Origin: Psychroflexus gondwanensis ACAM 44
Lineage (GTDB): Bacteria; Bacteroidota; Bacteroidia; Flavobacteriales; Flavobacteriaceae
Direction of reading: 5' to 3'
DNA length: 64,000 nucleotides
Assembly (NCBI RefSeq): GCF_000355905.1
Contig: NZ_APLF01000004.1
Span: 1-64,000 of the forward strand
Part shown: positions 36,571 to 46,983 of the stretch, piece by piece
How positions within the stretch are numbered: position 1 is the stretch's first letter
Layout of the letters: each line of letters opens with the position of its first letter
Notes under the pieces: model-generated
Databases searched by the model: none
Told to the model about the DNA's origin: nothing
What the model saw: only the letters and a program-made list of their open reading frames with translations
Made by a program: the position numbers and the translations under genes

Positions 36571-37498
36571 ACTGCTTAATTTTTGAAGCTAATAGATACA
36601 TGACTGCCATCCGAATGGCAACCCCATTTTCTACTTGGTTAAGGATTATAGAATGTTCGGAGTCAGCTACATCACTAGTAATCTCGACGCCTCTATTAAT
36701 AGGGCCAGGATGCATAATCGTGATGGGGTTGCTAAGGGTGTCGAGAAGTGCTTTATTGACTCCATATTGCTGAACATACTCTCTGGTACTAGGAAAATAA
36801 GAATGTTCCATTCGTTCGTGCTGTACTCTCAACATATTAGCGATTTCGCACCATTCCAAAGCCGCTTTGAGATTGTGTTCAATCTCCACTCCTAGGCTTT
36901 CAACATGTTTTGGAATAAGTGAATTAGGACCACAAACTTTTACTTTTGCTCCCAATTTTTTCAAAGCAAATATATTGCTCAAGGCGACTCGAGAATGCAT
37001 GATATCTCCAACAATCACAATTTTTTTTCCGTTTACATCACCGTATTTTTCTCGGATTGAATAGACATCCAAAAGAGCTTGTGTAGGATGCTCGTGAGCT
37101 CCATCACCTGCATTAATAATACTAGCACCAATATGTTTGGAAAGGAAAACTCCAGCTCCAGGATTAGGATGTCGCATTACGACCATATCTACCTTCATAG
37201 CCAAAATATTATTGACTGTATCGACCAAGGTTTCCCCTTTGGTCACAGAGGAAGAAGACGCAGAAAAGTTGATAACGTCTGCACTTAATCGCTTTTCGGC
37301 CAATTCGAATGACAAGCGAGTACGAGTACTGTTCTCAAAAAATAGATTTGCAATTGTGATATCTCTCAAACTCGGAACTTTCTTAATCGGTCTATTGATG
37401 ACTTCTTTAAACTGATCTGCCGTTTCAAAAATAAGGTGAAGATCTTCGGTAGTAAGATATTTTATTCCTAGTAAGTTTGAAACGCTAAGTTCTTTCAT
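36560..37498 (-). CDS. pyrB: Aspartate carbamoyltransferase catalytic chain
   Basis: A 312-residue enzyme for the second step of pyrimidine synthesis, condensing carbamoyl phosphate with aspartate. Motifs are FFENSTRTRLSFE, KGETLVDTVNNI, VMRHPNPGAG, INAGDGAHEHPTQALLDV and MHPGPINRGVEI. No regulatory chain (pyrI) gene is next to it. It follows pyrR by 8 bases, which suits control by PyrR or by uracil nucleotides. Confidence 0.98.
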   Translation of the reverse strand: MKELSVSNLLGIKYLTTEDLHLIFETADQFKEVINRPIKKVPSLRDITIANLFFENSTRTRLSFELAEKRLSADVINFSASSSSVTKGETLVDTVNNILAMKVDMVVMRHPNPGAGVFLSKHIGASIINAGDGAHEHPTQALLDVYSIREKYGDVNGKKIVIVGDIMHSRVALSNIFALKKLGAKVKVCGPNSLIPKHVESLGVEIEHNLKAALEWCEIANMLRVQHERMEHSYFPSTREYVQQYGVNKALLDTLSNPITIMHPGPINRGVEITSDVADSEHSIILNQVENGVAIRMAVMYLLASKIKQYEN

Positions 37499-37506
37499 AA
37501 TTGGCT

Positions 37507-38046
37507 TTAGTTATTCATAAGATAAATGGCATCTTCTCCGTCATTTTCTTTCCAACACACTTTAACGTGTTCATCATTGATCGCGTCTACCTTTCTGCCA
37601 TTATAATCTGGCTGTATAGGAAGATGACGACTAAATCGTCTATCGATAAGAGTAAGTAATTCAATTTTTGAAGGCCTACCAAAAGATTGTAGTGCGGTTA
37701 AAGCTGAGCGAATACTTCGTCCTGTAAAAAGAACGTCATCTATCAAGACGACATTTTTATTTTCTACGATAAAATCGATTTCCGTTTCATTAGCTTTCAG
37801 CATCTTATCGCCTCTTCTAAAATCGTCTCTATAAAAGGTGATGTCTAGCTTGCCAACTTTTAAGGCATTCAATCCATAATCTTTTTCTAGGATATGATAT
37901 AATCGCTGTGCTAAGAAACTTCCCCTAGGCTGAATGCCTATAAGGGCAGAATTTTTAAAATCTTTGTGGTTTTCGACCAACTGACAAGCTAAGCGTTGAA
38001 GAATAATGTTGATTTCTTTGGCGCTAAGAAGCAATTTTTGGCTCAT
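37507..38046 (-). CDS. pyrR: PyrR bifunctional regulator / uracil phosphoribosyltransferase
   Basis: A 179-residue phosphoribosyltransferase-fold protein. The PRPP loop is VVLIDDVLFTGRSIRSAL, and ALIGIQPRGSFLAQRL precedes it, as in PyrR. In other bacteria PyrR binds a pyr-mRNA leader to control attenuation and also makes UMP from uracil. I see no obvious leader hairpin set between 38047 and the dnaK terminator, so regulation here is unclear. ATG 38046 is chosen because MSQKLLLSAKEINIIL fits the family, while the upstream extension is hydrophobic and lies over the promoter. Confidence 0.94.
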   Translation of the reverse strand: MSQKLLLSAKEINIILQRLACQLVENHKDFKNSALIGIQPRGSFLAQRLYHILEKDYGLNALKVGKLDITFYRDDFRRGDKMLKANETEIDFIVENKNVVLIDDVLFTGRSIRSALTALQSFGRPSKIELLTLIDRRFSRHLPIQPDYNGRKVDAINDEHVKVCWKENDGEDAIYLMNN

Positions 38047-38066
38047 TCTTGTGTCGTTTAGTACCA

Positions 38067-38074
38067 CAAAAGTA
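38067..38074 (-). promoter_or_regulatory. Candidate -7 promoter element of pyrR
   Basis: On the minus strand TACTTTTG (38074-38067) matches TAnnTTTG, 20 bases before the pyrR ATG. The -33 box is unclear. Confidence 0.5.
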
Positions 38075-38181
38075 ATTAAAAAAAACAGCAATTCTTATGT
38101 CATCTTTTCTTTTTGATTTCCAAAAAAATAAAACTAAGAAATAGCTATCACAAAAGCGTTTTATAAAATCTGTAAACAAAA

Positions 38182-38207
38182 AAAACCGCTCAAAATTGAG
38201 CGGTTTT
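38182..38207 (-). terminator. Intrinsic terminator of dnaK
   Basis: AAAACCGCTCA and TGAGCGGTTTT form an 11-base stem with a 4-base loop; on the minus strand a T run follows (38185-38178). It lies 24 bases past the dnaK stop. Confidence 0.9.
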
Positions 38208-38230
38208 AATACTATTGATGTGAATCTATT

Positions 38231-40141
38231 TTATTTCACTTCTTCGAAATCTACATCTTCAACATCGCTGTCGTCGTTTCCTTTTTCCTCACCAGCTTCT
38301 TGATCTGGTTGTTGAGCTCCTCCATCTTTTTGAGAATCAGCTTGTGCTTTATACATTTCTTCGGAAGCTGTTTTCCATGCTTCGTTCAATTTATCTAAAG
38401 CTGGAGTAATTTTCTCTAGTTCTTTAGTTTCGTATGCAGCTTTAAGCTCTTCTAAAGCATCTTCGACAGGCTTTTTCTTGTCGTCTGAAATTTTATCTCC
38501 AAATTCTTTCATTTGGCTTTCAGTTTGGAAAATCATAGCATCAGCTTCATTAAGCTTATCTACTTTTTCTTTAGTCTTCTTATCTGCTTCAGCATTAGCT
38601 TCTGCTTCTTGCTTCATTTTTTTAATTTCTTCCTCAGTCAATCCTGAAGACGCTTCAATTCTGATGTCTTGAGTCTTACCAGTTGCTTTATCCGTAGCAC
38701 TTACTTTGATTATACCATTGGCATCAATATCAAAAGTAACTTCAATTTGAGGAGTTCCTCGTTTTGATGGTGGTATACCGTCTAAGTGAAATCTACCAAT
38801 AGTCTTGTTATCTTGTGCCATTGGACGCTCACCTTGTAAGACGTGTATTTCTACACTGGGTTGATTGTCTTGAGCAGTAGAAAAGACTTGAGATTTTTTA
38901 GAAGGAATCGTTGTATTAGATTCTATTAATGTAGTCATTACACCACCCATAGTTTCAATCCCTAAACATAATGGAGTTACATCCAATAACAATACATCTT
39001 TCACATCTCCTGTTAACACTCCACCTTGGATTCCTGCACCAATAGCAACAACCTCATCTGGATTTACACCTTTACTTGGTTTCTTACCAAAAAAGTCTTC
39101 AACAGCTTTTTGAACCGCAGGAATACGAGTAGAACCACCAACTAAGATGATTTCGTCGATATCACTTTTCTTTAGACCCGCTGCTTTAAGCGCTTTTTCA
39201 CATGGAGTAATAGTTCTTTTTACCAAATCTGAAGTTAATTGCTCAAATTTTGATCTAGAAAAAGTTCTTACCAAGTGTTTTGGTCCGCTTTGAGTAGCCG
39301 TAACGTAAGGAAGATTAATTTCAGTTGAACTAGAAGAAGACAATTCAATTTTGGCTTTTTCTGCAGCTTCTTTTAATCTCTGTAAAGCCATAGCATCTTT
39401 TCTAAGATCTATGTCTTCATCTTTGATAAATTCTTCAGCTAACCAGTCAATAATAACTTCATCTACATCATCACCACCTAAATGCGTATCACCGTCTGTT
39501 GCTAATACTTCAAATACTCCATCACCTAATTCAAGGATAGAAACATCATGTGTACCTCCACCAAAATCAAATACTGCAATTTTTTGATCTTTATCTTTTT
39601 TATCCAAACCGTAAGCCAAAGCTGCAGCTGTAGGCTCGTTTATAATTCTGCTTACTTTTAATCCAGCAATCTCTCCAGCTTCTTTAGTCGCTTGTCTTTG
39701 AGAATCGTTGAAATATGCAGGAACTGTAATTACAGCTTCGGTAACTTCATGACCTAAATAGTCTTCTGCTGTTTTCTTCATTTTCTGAAGAATCATAGCA
39801 GAAAGCTCTTGAGGCGTATACATTCTACCGTCGATATCTACTCGCGCAGTATCATTTTCACCCTTCACCACTTTATAAGGAACTCTATTGACTTCTTTTT
39901 TAGATTCAGAGAATTTATTTCCCATAAATCTTTTAATAGAAGCTATCGTTTTTTCTGGGTTGGTAACGGCCTGACGTTTTGCAGGATCACCGACTTTAAT
40001 TTCCCCACCTTCTACGAAAGCAATTACAGATGGAGTTGTTCTTTTACCTTCAGCATTAGGAATAACAGTTGGCTCATTACCTTCCATTACGGAAACACAT
40101 GAGTTGGTTGTTCCTAAATCTATTCCTATTATCTTACTCAT
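38231..40141 (-). CDS. dnaK: Molecular chaperone DnaK (Hsp70)
   Basis: A 636-residue Hsp70 that folds and protects proteins with DnaJ and GrpE, which are not in this window. The ATPase domain shows [45 protein letters not shown] and the linker region [19 protein letters not shown]. The substrate domain follows with [18 protein letters not shown]. The C-terminus ends EDVDFEEVK, as usual in bacteria. It stands alone between its terminator and an upstream region with an inverted repeat. Confidence 0.99.
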   Translation of the reverse strand: MSKIIGIDLGTTNSCVSVMEGNEPTVIPNAEGKRTTPSVIAFVEGGEIKVGDPAKRQAVTNPEKTIASIKRFMGNKFSESKKEVNRVPYKVVKGENDTARVDIDGRMYTPQELSAMILQKMKKTAEDYLGHEVTEAVITVPAYFNDSQRQATKEAGEIAGLKVSRIINEPTAAALAYGLDKKDKDQKIAVFDFGGGTHDVSILELGDGVFEVLATDGDTHLGGDDVDEVIIDWLAEEFIKDEDIDLRKDAMALQRLKEAAEKAKIELSSSSSTEINLPYVTATQSGPKHLVRTFSRSKFEQLTSDLVKRTITPCEKALKAAGLKKSDIDEIILVGGSTRIPAVQKAVEDFFGKKPSKGVNPDEVVAIGAGIQGGVLTGDVKDVLLLDVTPLCLGIETMGGVMTTLIESNTTIPSKKSQVFSTAQDNQPSVEIHVLQGERPMAQDNKTIGRFHLDGIPPSKRGTPQIEVTFDIDANGIIKVSATDKATGKTQDIRIEASSGLTEEEIKKMKQEAEANAEADKKTKEKVDKLNEADAMIFQTESQMKEFGDKISDDKKKPVEDALEELKAAYETKELEKITPALDKLNEAWKTASEEMYKAQADSQKDGGAQQPDQEAGEEKGNDDSDVEDVDFEEVK

Positions 40142-40215
40142 AATTATATATTTTAATATTCTTAAAAAATTGATTTCGGTTACAAAAAGTCAATCATTAT
40201 GCCATCAAAACACCT

Positions 40216-40246
40216 ATGACATACTGTCATATTGAAAGACAGCTTT
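40216..40246. promoter_or_regulatory. Inverted repeats upstream of dnaK, possible operator
   Basis: ATGACA-TAC-TGTCAT at 40216-40230 is a perfect 6-base inverted repeat. It overlaps a second pair CTGTC/GACAG (40224-40242). The site lies 75 bases before the dnaK start and 102 before sdaA. It is not the CIRCE element. Operator function for the heat-shock gene is an inference from position and symmetry. Confidence 0.4.
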
Positions 40247-40331
40247 TCTTTCTGCACATTTTGAAGAATTATGAATTTAATCTCGAAAAAAACTTGAATA
40301 TTTGTAGAACGATAAACAAAGCTTAAAAGAA

Positions 40332-41771
40332 ATGAAGAAAATTGAATGTATTAGCGTTTTTGATATGTTGAAAATTGGCGTTGGCCCCTCAAGTTCTCAT
40401 ACACTTGGACCATGGCGCGCCTCTCAACGATGGGTAGATGAATTGAAAGAGGAAGGGCTTATAGATGAAATTGAAAAGATAGAAATTCACTTATACGGTT
40501 CTCTGTCCTTAACTGGAAAAGGTCATGCTACAGATGTTGCTGCGATACTTGGCCTTTGTGGTCATGATCCTGTGACTATGGACATCACCCAGATAGACGT
40601 AGAAATTGACAGAGTAAAGAAGGATAGAAATTTAAATTTGAACAAGACGCGCTTTATCGATTTCGATTTCGATAACGATATCGTATTCTTAAAATCATTT
40701 AAAGAATTTCATCCTAATGGAATTACATACCTAGGCACTTTAAAGAATGGCAAAACTGTTGAATCCACGTTTTACTCGATTGGTGGTGGATTTGTTGTAA
40801 AGGAAAATAGAGAAAATGCGAAGCAAAAGAACGAAGAACTCAAAAATTTCCCCTTCCAAATTGATTCTGCATTAAAGCTTTTGGAATATTGTAAGGCTGA
40901 GAAAAAAATCATTTCTGAAATTGTTCTAGAAAATGAAAAGTCTTTGAGAAGTGAACTCGAAATAGACTCTGGTCTTCAGAAGATATGGGAAACCATGCTG
41001 GAATCGATGTACATAGGTTGTCATACTGAAGGCACTTTGCCTGGAGGACTAAATGTAAATAGAAGAGCTGCTAAGATGAACAAGAATTTACTAGCAGATA
41101 AGTTTGAAACTTACAGCACACCACAAGAATGGTTAGAGACTATTCGAACTAAAGAAGTCAAATTTAGGCAAATCCTGCAATGGGTAAGTTGCTTCGCCAT
41201 TTCCGTAAACGAAGTCAATGCTTCTTTGGGAAGAGTTGTGACAGCACCAACCAACGGCAGTTCTGGAACAATGCCTGCCGTTATGATGTATTACATGGTT
41301 ATCGAAAACCACGATGCTACTTTTGAAGACCTCAAACGCTTTATGCTTGTTGGAGGCGAAATAGGAAGTTTATTCAAAAAAGGAGCAACTATTTCTGCGG
41401 CTATGGGGGGTTGCCAAGCAGAAATTGGTGTGTCTTCCTCTATGGCAGCTGGAGCCCTTACAGAGTTGATGGGCGGATCTCCAGAACAAGTTCTAATGGC
41501 TGCTGAAATCGCAATGGAACACCACTTGGGTCTTACCTGCGATCCTATTGCTGGACTCGTTCAAATCCCATGTATTGAGCGTAATGCCATGGGAGCTATT
41601 AAAGCGATCAACGCAGCTGAAATCGCCATGGAATCTGATGCGACTAAAGCTAAAGTTCCTATGGACAAAGTCATTGCAACCATGTGGGAGACCGCTCAAG
41701 ATATGACCTCCAAATACAAAGAAACCTCGGAAGGTGGATTGGCTATACAAGTAAATATGAGTGACTGCTAA
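40332..41771 (+). CDS. sdaA: L-serine ammonia-lyase (iron-sulfur type)
   Basis: A 479-residue L-serine dehydratase that turns serine into pyruvate and ammonia using a 4Fe-4S cluster. The beta domain begins ECISVFDMLKIGVGPSSSHTLGP, and the alpha domain shows GCHTEGTLPGGL, APTNGSSGTMPAVMMYY, GCQAEIGVSSSMAAGALTEL and CDPIAGLVQIPCIERNAMGA with the cluster cysteines. Alpha and beta are fused in one chain, as in E. coli SdaA. It has its own terminator. Confidence 0.97.
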   Translation: MKKIECISVFDMLKIGVGPSSSHTLGPWRASQRWVDELKEEGLIDEIEKIEIHLYGSLSLTGKGHATDVAAILGLCGHDPVTMDITQIDVEIDRVKKDRNLNLNKTRFIDFDFDNDIVFLKSFKEFHPNGITYLGTLKNGKTVESTFYSIGGGFVVKENRENAKQKNEELKNFPFQIDSALKLLEYCKAEKKIISEIVLENEKSLRSELEIDSGLQKIWETMLESMYIGCHTEGTLPGGLNVNRRAAKMNKNLLADKFETYSTPQEWLETIRTKEVKFRQILQWVSCFAISVNEVNASLGRVVTAPTNGSSGTMPAVMMYYMVIENHDATFEDLKRFMLVGGEIGSLFKKGATISAAMGGCQAEIGVSSSMAAGALTELMGGSPEQVLMAAEIAMEHHLGLTCDPIAGLVQIPCIERNAMGAIKAINAAEIAMESDATKAKVPMDKVIATMWETAQDMTSKYKETSEGGLAIQVNMSDC

Positions 41772-41773
41772 TA

Positions 41774-41812
41774 AAAAATCCCTTTTGAATTTCAATTACA
41801 AAAGGGATTTTT
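41774..41812. terminator. Bidirectional terminator between sdaA and the PPIase gene
   Basis: AAAAATCCCTTTTG at 41774-41787 pairs perfectly with CAAAAGGGATTTTT at 41799-41812. A and T runs serve both converging genes. Confidence 0.9.
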
Positions 41813-41831
41813 AGTTTATGAGTATTTCTTA

Positions 41832-42767
41832 TTAAGATTTAACCTTCATCAATTCCAAGTCAAAAATCAAGATAGAATTAGCCGGTATGACTCCCCCTAC
41901 TTCCTGGTCACCGTAGGCTAAGTCTGGTGGTATTACAAATTGAGCTTTCGTCCCTTCTTTCAGCAACAATAAACCTTCATCCCATCCTTCAATAACATGC
42001 CCCGCTCCTACTGGAAACTCAATTGGCTCTTTTCTCTTATAAGAAGAATCAAATACATTACCATTGACCAAGCTTCCTTTGTAATGAACACTTATGTTTT
42101 GACCCTTTTTAGGTTGTGGTCCACTTCCTTCATTGATGATTTGGTAACGTAAACCGCTTTTAGTTTTTTGAAATCCTTTTGAAATAGCTTCCAATTGTTC
42201 TTCATGCTCTGCGTTTTGCCTGGCTTCTCTTTCGTCTTTTGAAGCCTTAAAATTTTCAAAACTTTCTACAGCATCAAAAGCTTTGGCTTCATCACCAACG
42301 CGTTCTATCTCTACAGAGTTTAAAGCATCCTTCATCTCTATGCTATCCACGATATCTTGACCCTCTAGCACATAACCAAAAACAGTATGTTTACCATCTA
42401 ACCAACCCGTAGGACCATGAGTAATAAAAAACTGACTCCCATTGGTTCCGGGACCTGCGTTTGCCATAGACAAAACGCCAGCTCGGTCGTGTTTTAATTC
42501 GGGATGAATTTCATCATCAAATTGATAACCTGGACCTCCAGTACCGTTGCCCATAGGATCCCCACCTTGTACCATAAAATTATCTATGACTCTATGAAAC
42601 TTCAAATCGTTGTAATAAGGGGTTCCTAAGTCTTTTGCTGTATTTTTTATCTTTCCTTCTGCTAATCCTATAAAATTCCCGACGGTGCCAGGGGTTTTAT
42701 CAAAGGTGAGCTGAACTATAATTTTACCTTTACTCGTATTAAAATGAGCATATATTCCATTTACCAT
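41832..42767 (-). CDS. Cyclophilin-FKBP fusion peptidyl-prolyl isomerase
   Basis: A 311-residue protein that joins two unrelated prolyl isomerases. Residues 1-160 are a cyclophilin ([43 protein letters not shown]). A charged helix links to an FKBP domain at about 200-311 ([59 protein letters not shown]). No signal peptide is present, so it likely acts in the cytoplasm on folding proteins. The neighbouring dnaK region makes a chaperone role plausible. Such fusions are known in Bacteroidota. Confidence 0.94.
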   Translation of the reverse strand: MVNGIYAHFNTSKGKIIVQLTFDKTPGTVGNFIGLAEGKIKNTAKDLGTPYYNDLKFHRVIDNFMVQGGDPMGNGTGGPGYQFDDEIHPELKHDRAGVLSMANAGPGTNGSQFFITHGPTGWLDGKHTVFGYVLEGQDIVDSIEMKDALNSVEIERVGDEAKAFDAVESFENFKASKDEREARQNAEHEEQLEAISKGFQKTKSGLRYQIINEGSGPQPKKGQNISVHYKGSLVNGNVFDSSYKRKEPIEFPVGAGHVIEGWDEGLLLLKEGTKAQFVIPPDLAYGDQEVGGVIPANSILIFDLELMKVKS

Positions 42768-42782
42768 AACTTATTTTTTATG

Positions 42783-42790
42783 CAAATTTA
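42783..42790 (-). promoter_or_regulatory. Candidate -7 element of the PPIase gene
   Basis: On the minus strand TAAATTTG (42790-42783) matches TAnnTTTG, 15 bases before the ATG at 42767. No -33 box at the usual distance. Confidence 0.45.
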
Positions 42791-43071
42791 AGATTAAAAC
42801 TTATTTAGATGTGGCTATTGTCAAATTAAGTAGTAATTCAGTATTAGAAATAAATAGCTTCAGATAAAATATAATTTAGAATACTGATTAAATAAATGTA
42901 GAATTTGGTATCGATTTTATTTTTAAAATGTGAATTTTTATGAGGTATACACAAAATATGTAATAAACATTTCAGATAAAATTTAAATTTTTTTAAAAAA
43001 ATTAATTAAAAGTGAATATTGTTTTAATTTTATATCATATTATAGAATTATTCTTAATGTATTGATTGTGA
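42791..43071. other. Very AT-rich intergenic stretch, no gene seen
   Basis: About 280 bases of extremely AT-rich DNA with runs such as A and T tracts near 42980-43010 and 43080. I see no coding frame, hairpin terminator or clear promoter. It forms the left edge of the AT-rich island that holds the protease pseudogene. Confidence 0.6.
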
Positions 43072-45440
43072 ATAAAATTTATTTTATTTTTATTTTGTAT
43101 AAACATAATTTATGCTCAAGTTGATTATTGTGGTACAGATGATAATTCTGCATTGAACTTAAATGACAATAATAATTCCTGTAGTATTCATAATCTTTCA
43201 AATTATTCTGCTTAAATTGATGAGAATTATTTAAGCACTTTTAGTCAAGTATCACTAGACCTGGTAATTTGGGGATTAAAAAAAACAGACGGAACTCAAT
43301 CAATTAATCAAGAAGATGCTCATAACATGACTGAATTTCTAAACAGTGTTTATGGTGAGTTTAATATTTGTTTTAACTTAATTAAGTTTGACCATATTAT
43401 TTCTGATGAAGGCTATGACGGTGATGATATTACTAATTTATTTAATACTCTGTATGATGGAATTGCCTTACAGATTTTTGTTCCAAACGATTATCAATAC
43501 AGAGGCCAAGCCAGGTTTTATGAATTAAAAAATGTTGTCAGAAAAGATCAAATTGATACTGGTATTCTAAATCATGACGTTGGACATAATTTGGGCTTGA
43601 GACATCCCTTTATATGTGAAAGAGTTACTCGTGATCCTTCTAATCCAAATTATAATGCTGATGTAGCTGGGGATTATGTAATAGATACAAACGCTGCACC
43701 TAATTTCTATCCGATTATGAATTACGTTTCAGAAGATTGTAAAACATATAGCGGTAACCTAACAAATTGTCACGGAGAACAATATACAAACCTAACCGAA
43801 AGTGACCTTAAAAATGTAATGACTTGGACTTTTTGTCCTAGAATTATTTTCACTACTGGCCAGAAAATCACAATACACGAAACATTGCAAAATTGTTCGA
43901 GTAAACTATTCAATAATACAATTAACGAGAATGCTATAGACTTAACTTCTAAGAATTCAGATCTAGATTATAGTATTGAGCCTGACAATCAAACTGGTGT
44001 CATTTGGGAAAGTCCTGATATCTGGGTAAGGAATCAATCTGATGGCTTTATCATACAAGAAGATGAAGTTTTAAAGTTTGTCAGCAATCAAACAGCTGTT
44101 TATGTCTATGTTAAAGTACGCAACATATTTTGCGACGCTTCTTCTGGTGAGGATGAATTGAAATTATACTGGGCTAAGGGTGGTCTTTCACAAGATTGGC
44201 CAACAGTTTGGGAAGGTGCAACTGCAAATGGGCTACAAATCGGTAATAATGTAGGAACTAAAAATATTCCTTCAATTTCTGCTGGAGGGCATACAATTTT
44301 GGAGTTTGAGTGGCAACCTGTTAATCCTGATATTTACGAAGATGCTGGTTTTAAAAAGCCTTGGATGTTTTGTTTTTTGAGTAGAATAGTTTCTCAAGAT
44401 GACCCTATGTCTTATCCTGAAATAGCAAATGTTGCTGAAAATACTAGAAATAACAATATCATCGCCTATAAAAATACAACAGTTGAAAACATTGGTTTGT
44501 CAGGTGAGCTTGGTAGCATCTTTGTTGGTAATTTCAATGAAAATGAAATGAAACGAATCGAAGAGAAATAGGTCGCACATTTGCTGGAAAACAAAAAAAG
44601 AATATTCATAACACTATTAATTTTTTCACTTCCAATAACTCAAAACTATTCAACGATGCAGAGGTCACTATTTATTTAAATGAAGATATTTGGAAATTAT
44701 GGCAATCTTGTGGCGGTCGCTCATCAAATATAAGAATAAAAGACGCAAACACTAGAGAAGTTATTCTAACAAATAATTATGCCACTTTAGAGGGCATTAT
44801 CTTTAAAACTGGAGATTGGGGAATATTAACCCCTAAAGTGAATTTTTTAATTAAAGAATTAGGTAATGAAAGTGATTATAGGCTTTATGTTTCGCAAACT
44901 GAATCTTCTGGACATGAAGTACTTGGCGGATACACCTATAATATAAAAAGAGACAAAAATAGATCACACTTTATAGCTAATGCAGTTTCAAGTAACAATG
45001 GTGCAGAATTAAATGCTCTCGATATTAACGAAGAAGCCATATATAACTGGTATAATGAAAATGATAAACTTATATCCACAGATAAAAAATTGATCTTAAA
45101 TAATTTTGAAAATAAAGAATACAAATTGGAAGTTATAACTAAGTCTGATGGTTATAAAGATTATAAACATATTACTGTTAATAGCCCTTTCAAAATAGTA
45201 ACTATAAGTCCTAATCCCGCGCCTAATTTAATACATGTAAAATATCAGATTCCTAAAAATACAACTAATACTTATTTATCTATTACAAATTATTTAGGTT
45301 TTAACGTCAATACTCATTTATTAACTGAAAATAGCTCTAATATCAAAATTAGCACAAAGGGTATGGTAAATGGAGTTTATATCATATATTTAATACATGG
45401 AGGTAAAGTTATAGATTCTAAACAACTTATTAAAAAATAA
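43072..45440 (+). pseudogene. Decayed metzincin-type metalloprotease with T9SS sorting domain
   Basis: One gene of about 790 codons is spread over three broken pieces. The probable first codon is ATA (43072-43074) instead of ATG, opening a signal peptide KFILFLFCINIIYAQ. An in-frame TAA stands at 43213-43215. The frame then runs to a stop at 44569-44571, and continues one base shifted, without stops, to 45440. The zinc site is HDVGHNLGLRH (43573-43605), the metzincin motif HExxHxxGxxH with Glu changed to Asp. A Met-turn-like PIMNYV follows. The end is a T9SS type A sorting domain (ISPNPAPNLIHVKYQIP to IDSKQLIKK). Four lesions make function very unlikely. Confidence 0.88.
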
Positions 45441-45444
45441 AAAT

Positions 45445-46359
45445 ATGTATTACAGTAAATTAATTATTATGTTCGGAATTATCTTTATTTGTATACATTT
45501 TGGATATTCACAAACAACAAATATTCCTGATGAAAATTTTGAACAAGCACTTATTGATCTTGGTATTGATAGCGACGGCATAGTCAATGGTCAAGTTTTG
45601 ACCGCTGATATTGTGAATGTAACAGAATTAGATCTATCCGTTGATTCATTTAATGAACCTGATTATTCTGATTTAGATATTACTGGAATTTCAGATTTTA
45701 CAGCATTAGAAATTCTAAATTTAGGAGAACAACCAATTAATTGGAATATAGACGATGAAAATATACTAAATTCTAATCTTAACTTGAGGGAAATCTATAT
45801 TAACAAGGAATCTATAGATGTCGGCTGGACTATAGCTATTGAAAGTTTAAATCTGGGTAATCTCCAAGATTTAGAATATGTTGACTTAGGAAATGTTTAT
45901 ATCAATTCCATAATTCTAGATAATCCCAATTTTGATTATGAAAATTTGACATTGAATTTATTTACAGACTATGATTTGACCCATAATTTTTGCATTCAAG
46001 TTAATGATCCAGTTGCAGCAAATAATAATAATCCTCCTTACGATACTTGGACAATAAATTTTAATGATTTCTATACTTCATACAGTTTCACTTCAAATTG
46101 CACGTTAAGTACGGATGATTTTGAGAGCTTCTATTCAATTTCACTGTTTCCAAACCCAGTACAGGAACGTTTGTATTTTGAAAATCCGAAGCAGATTACA
46201 ATAAACGAAGTCGAAATCTTTAATATGGAAGGTAAATTAGTAAAAACATTTTCTGAAATTAAAAATGGAATCAACTTTGTAAACTTAGGTCGAGGTGTTT
46301 ATTTTGTAAAAGTGAAAAATCAAAAAACAACAGAAACGTTTAAAATTTTGAAACAATAA
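45445..46359 (+). CDS. T9SS-sorted protein with leucine-rich-like repeats
   Basis: A 304-residue exported protein. A signal peptide (IFICIHFGYSQ) is followed by the segment IPDENFEQALIDLGID and SDGIVNGQVLTADI, a common N-terminal module in secreted flavobacterial leucine-rich proteins. Repeats with L/I-rich spacing follow (TALEILNLGEQPIN, NLREIYINKESI, DLEYVDLGNVYI). The C-terminal 75 residues are a T9SS type A sorting domain (SLFPNPVQERLYFEN, NMEGKLVKTFSE, GRGVYFVKVKN). It should be secreted and attached to the cell surface. It lies 4 bases after the protease pseudogene, perhaps once co-expressed. Ligand unknown. Confidence 0.85.
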   Translation: MYYSKLIIMFGIIFICIHFGYSQTTNIPDENFEQALIDLGIDSDGIVNGQVLTADIVNVTELDLSVDSFNEPDYSDLDITGISDFTALEILNLGEQPINWNIDDENILNSNLNLREIYINKESIDVGWTIAIESLNLGNLQDLEYVDLGNVYINSIILDNPNFDYENLTLNLFTDYDLTHNFCIQVNDPVAANNNNPPYDTWTINFNDFYTSYSFTSNCTLSTDDFESFYSISLFPNPVQERLYFENPKQITINEVEIFNMEGKLVKTFSEIKNGINFVNLGRGVYFVKVKNQKTTETFKILKQ

Positions 46360-46437
46360 AAATCTTTAATTGAGGTTAAATAGCATGTTTTTATTCAGTA
46401 ATATCCTTTTATTTATTGAATGTGTTTTGAACTCTTC

Positions 46438-46983
46438 TCAATTATCGTAAATATAGATCTCAGTAGCTCCTAAACCGTATTTTTGGTAATCTGCATCGTA
46501 AAATTCAACCTGGTCATACCGTCTAAAAAGAGTGTGTAATTCTGCTTTCAAAACACCTTGCCCAACGCCATGAATAAAAACAATGCGTTTGATTCTCTTT
46601 TCGATAGCAAATTCTATTTTCTTTCGGCTATGTTCCAGTTGAATATTGAGCATTTCAAAATTGGAAAGGTGTCCAGATTTGTCGACCAAGTTATGAATAT
46701 GAAGATCTACTTCCATCGCTGGCTGTTGTCTTTTAGGCTTTTGAGAGGGTTGCTTTGGTTTTCGGTTGAGGTCAGCATTCAGTTTTTGAATTAAACTATC
46801 GTCTCCCATATCAATGTCCAAATCGCCTTCGGTTTTTACCACCAAAGAAAATGGGACTTTCATTTCGAAGCCATCAGAGGTTTCAAAAGTAACTTCATGG
46901 TCATCTACTTTTATCACAATACCAGACACGTTATCGTCCAGAAGTTCTACCTTATCTCCTATCCTAAAATTTCTATTGCTCAT
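46438..46983 (-). CDS. Smr-domain protein (DUF2027-like)
   Basis: A 181-residue protein. The N-terminus is a Tudor/KOW-like strand domain (FRIGDKVELLDDNVSGIVIKV, HEVTFETSDGFEMKVP), then a basic linker with KPKQPSQKPKRQ, and a C-terminal Smr domain (VDLHIHNLVDK, RIKRIVFIHGVGQGVLKAEL, ADYQKYGLGATEIYI). Smr domains bind or nick nucleic acids, as in MutS2. It overlaps the small membrane protein upstream by 11 bases. Confidence 0.88.
   Translation of the reverse strand: MSNRNFRIGDKVELLDDNVSGIVIKVDDHEVTFETSDGFEMKVPFSLVVKTEGDLDIDMGDDSLIQKLNADLNRKPKQPSQKPKRQQPAMEVDLHIHNLVDKSGHLSNFEMLNIQLEHSRKKIEFAIEKRIKRIVFIHGVGQGVLKAELHTLFRRYDQVEFYDADYQKYGLGATEIYIYDN

Noticed and set aside
42950-43110. AT-rich stretch as a replication origin
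   Set aside because: No DnaA boxes, no dnaA/dnaN genes and no iterons; it fits a decaying locus better.
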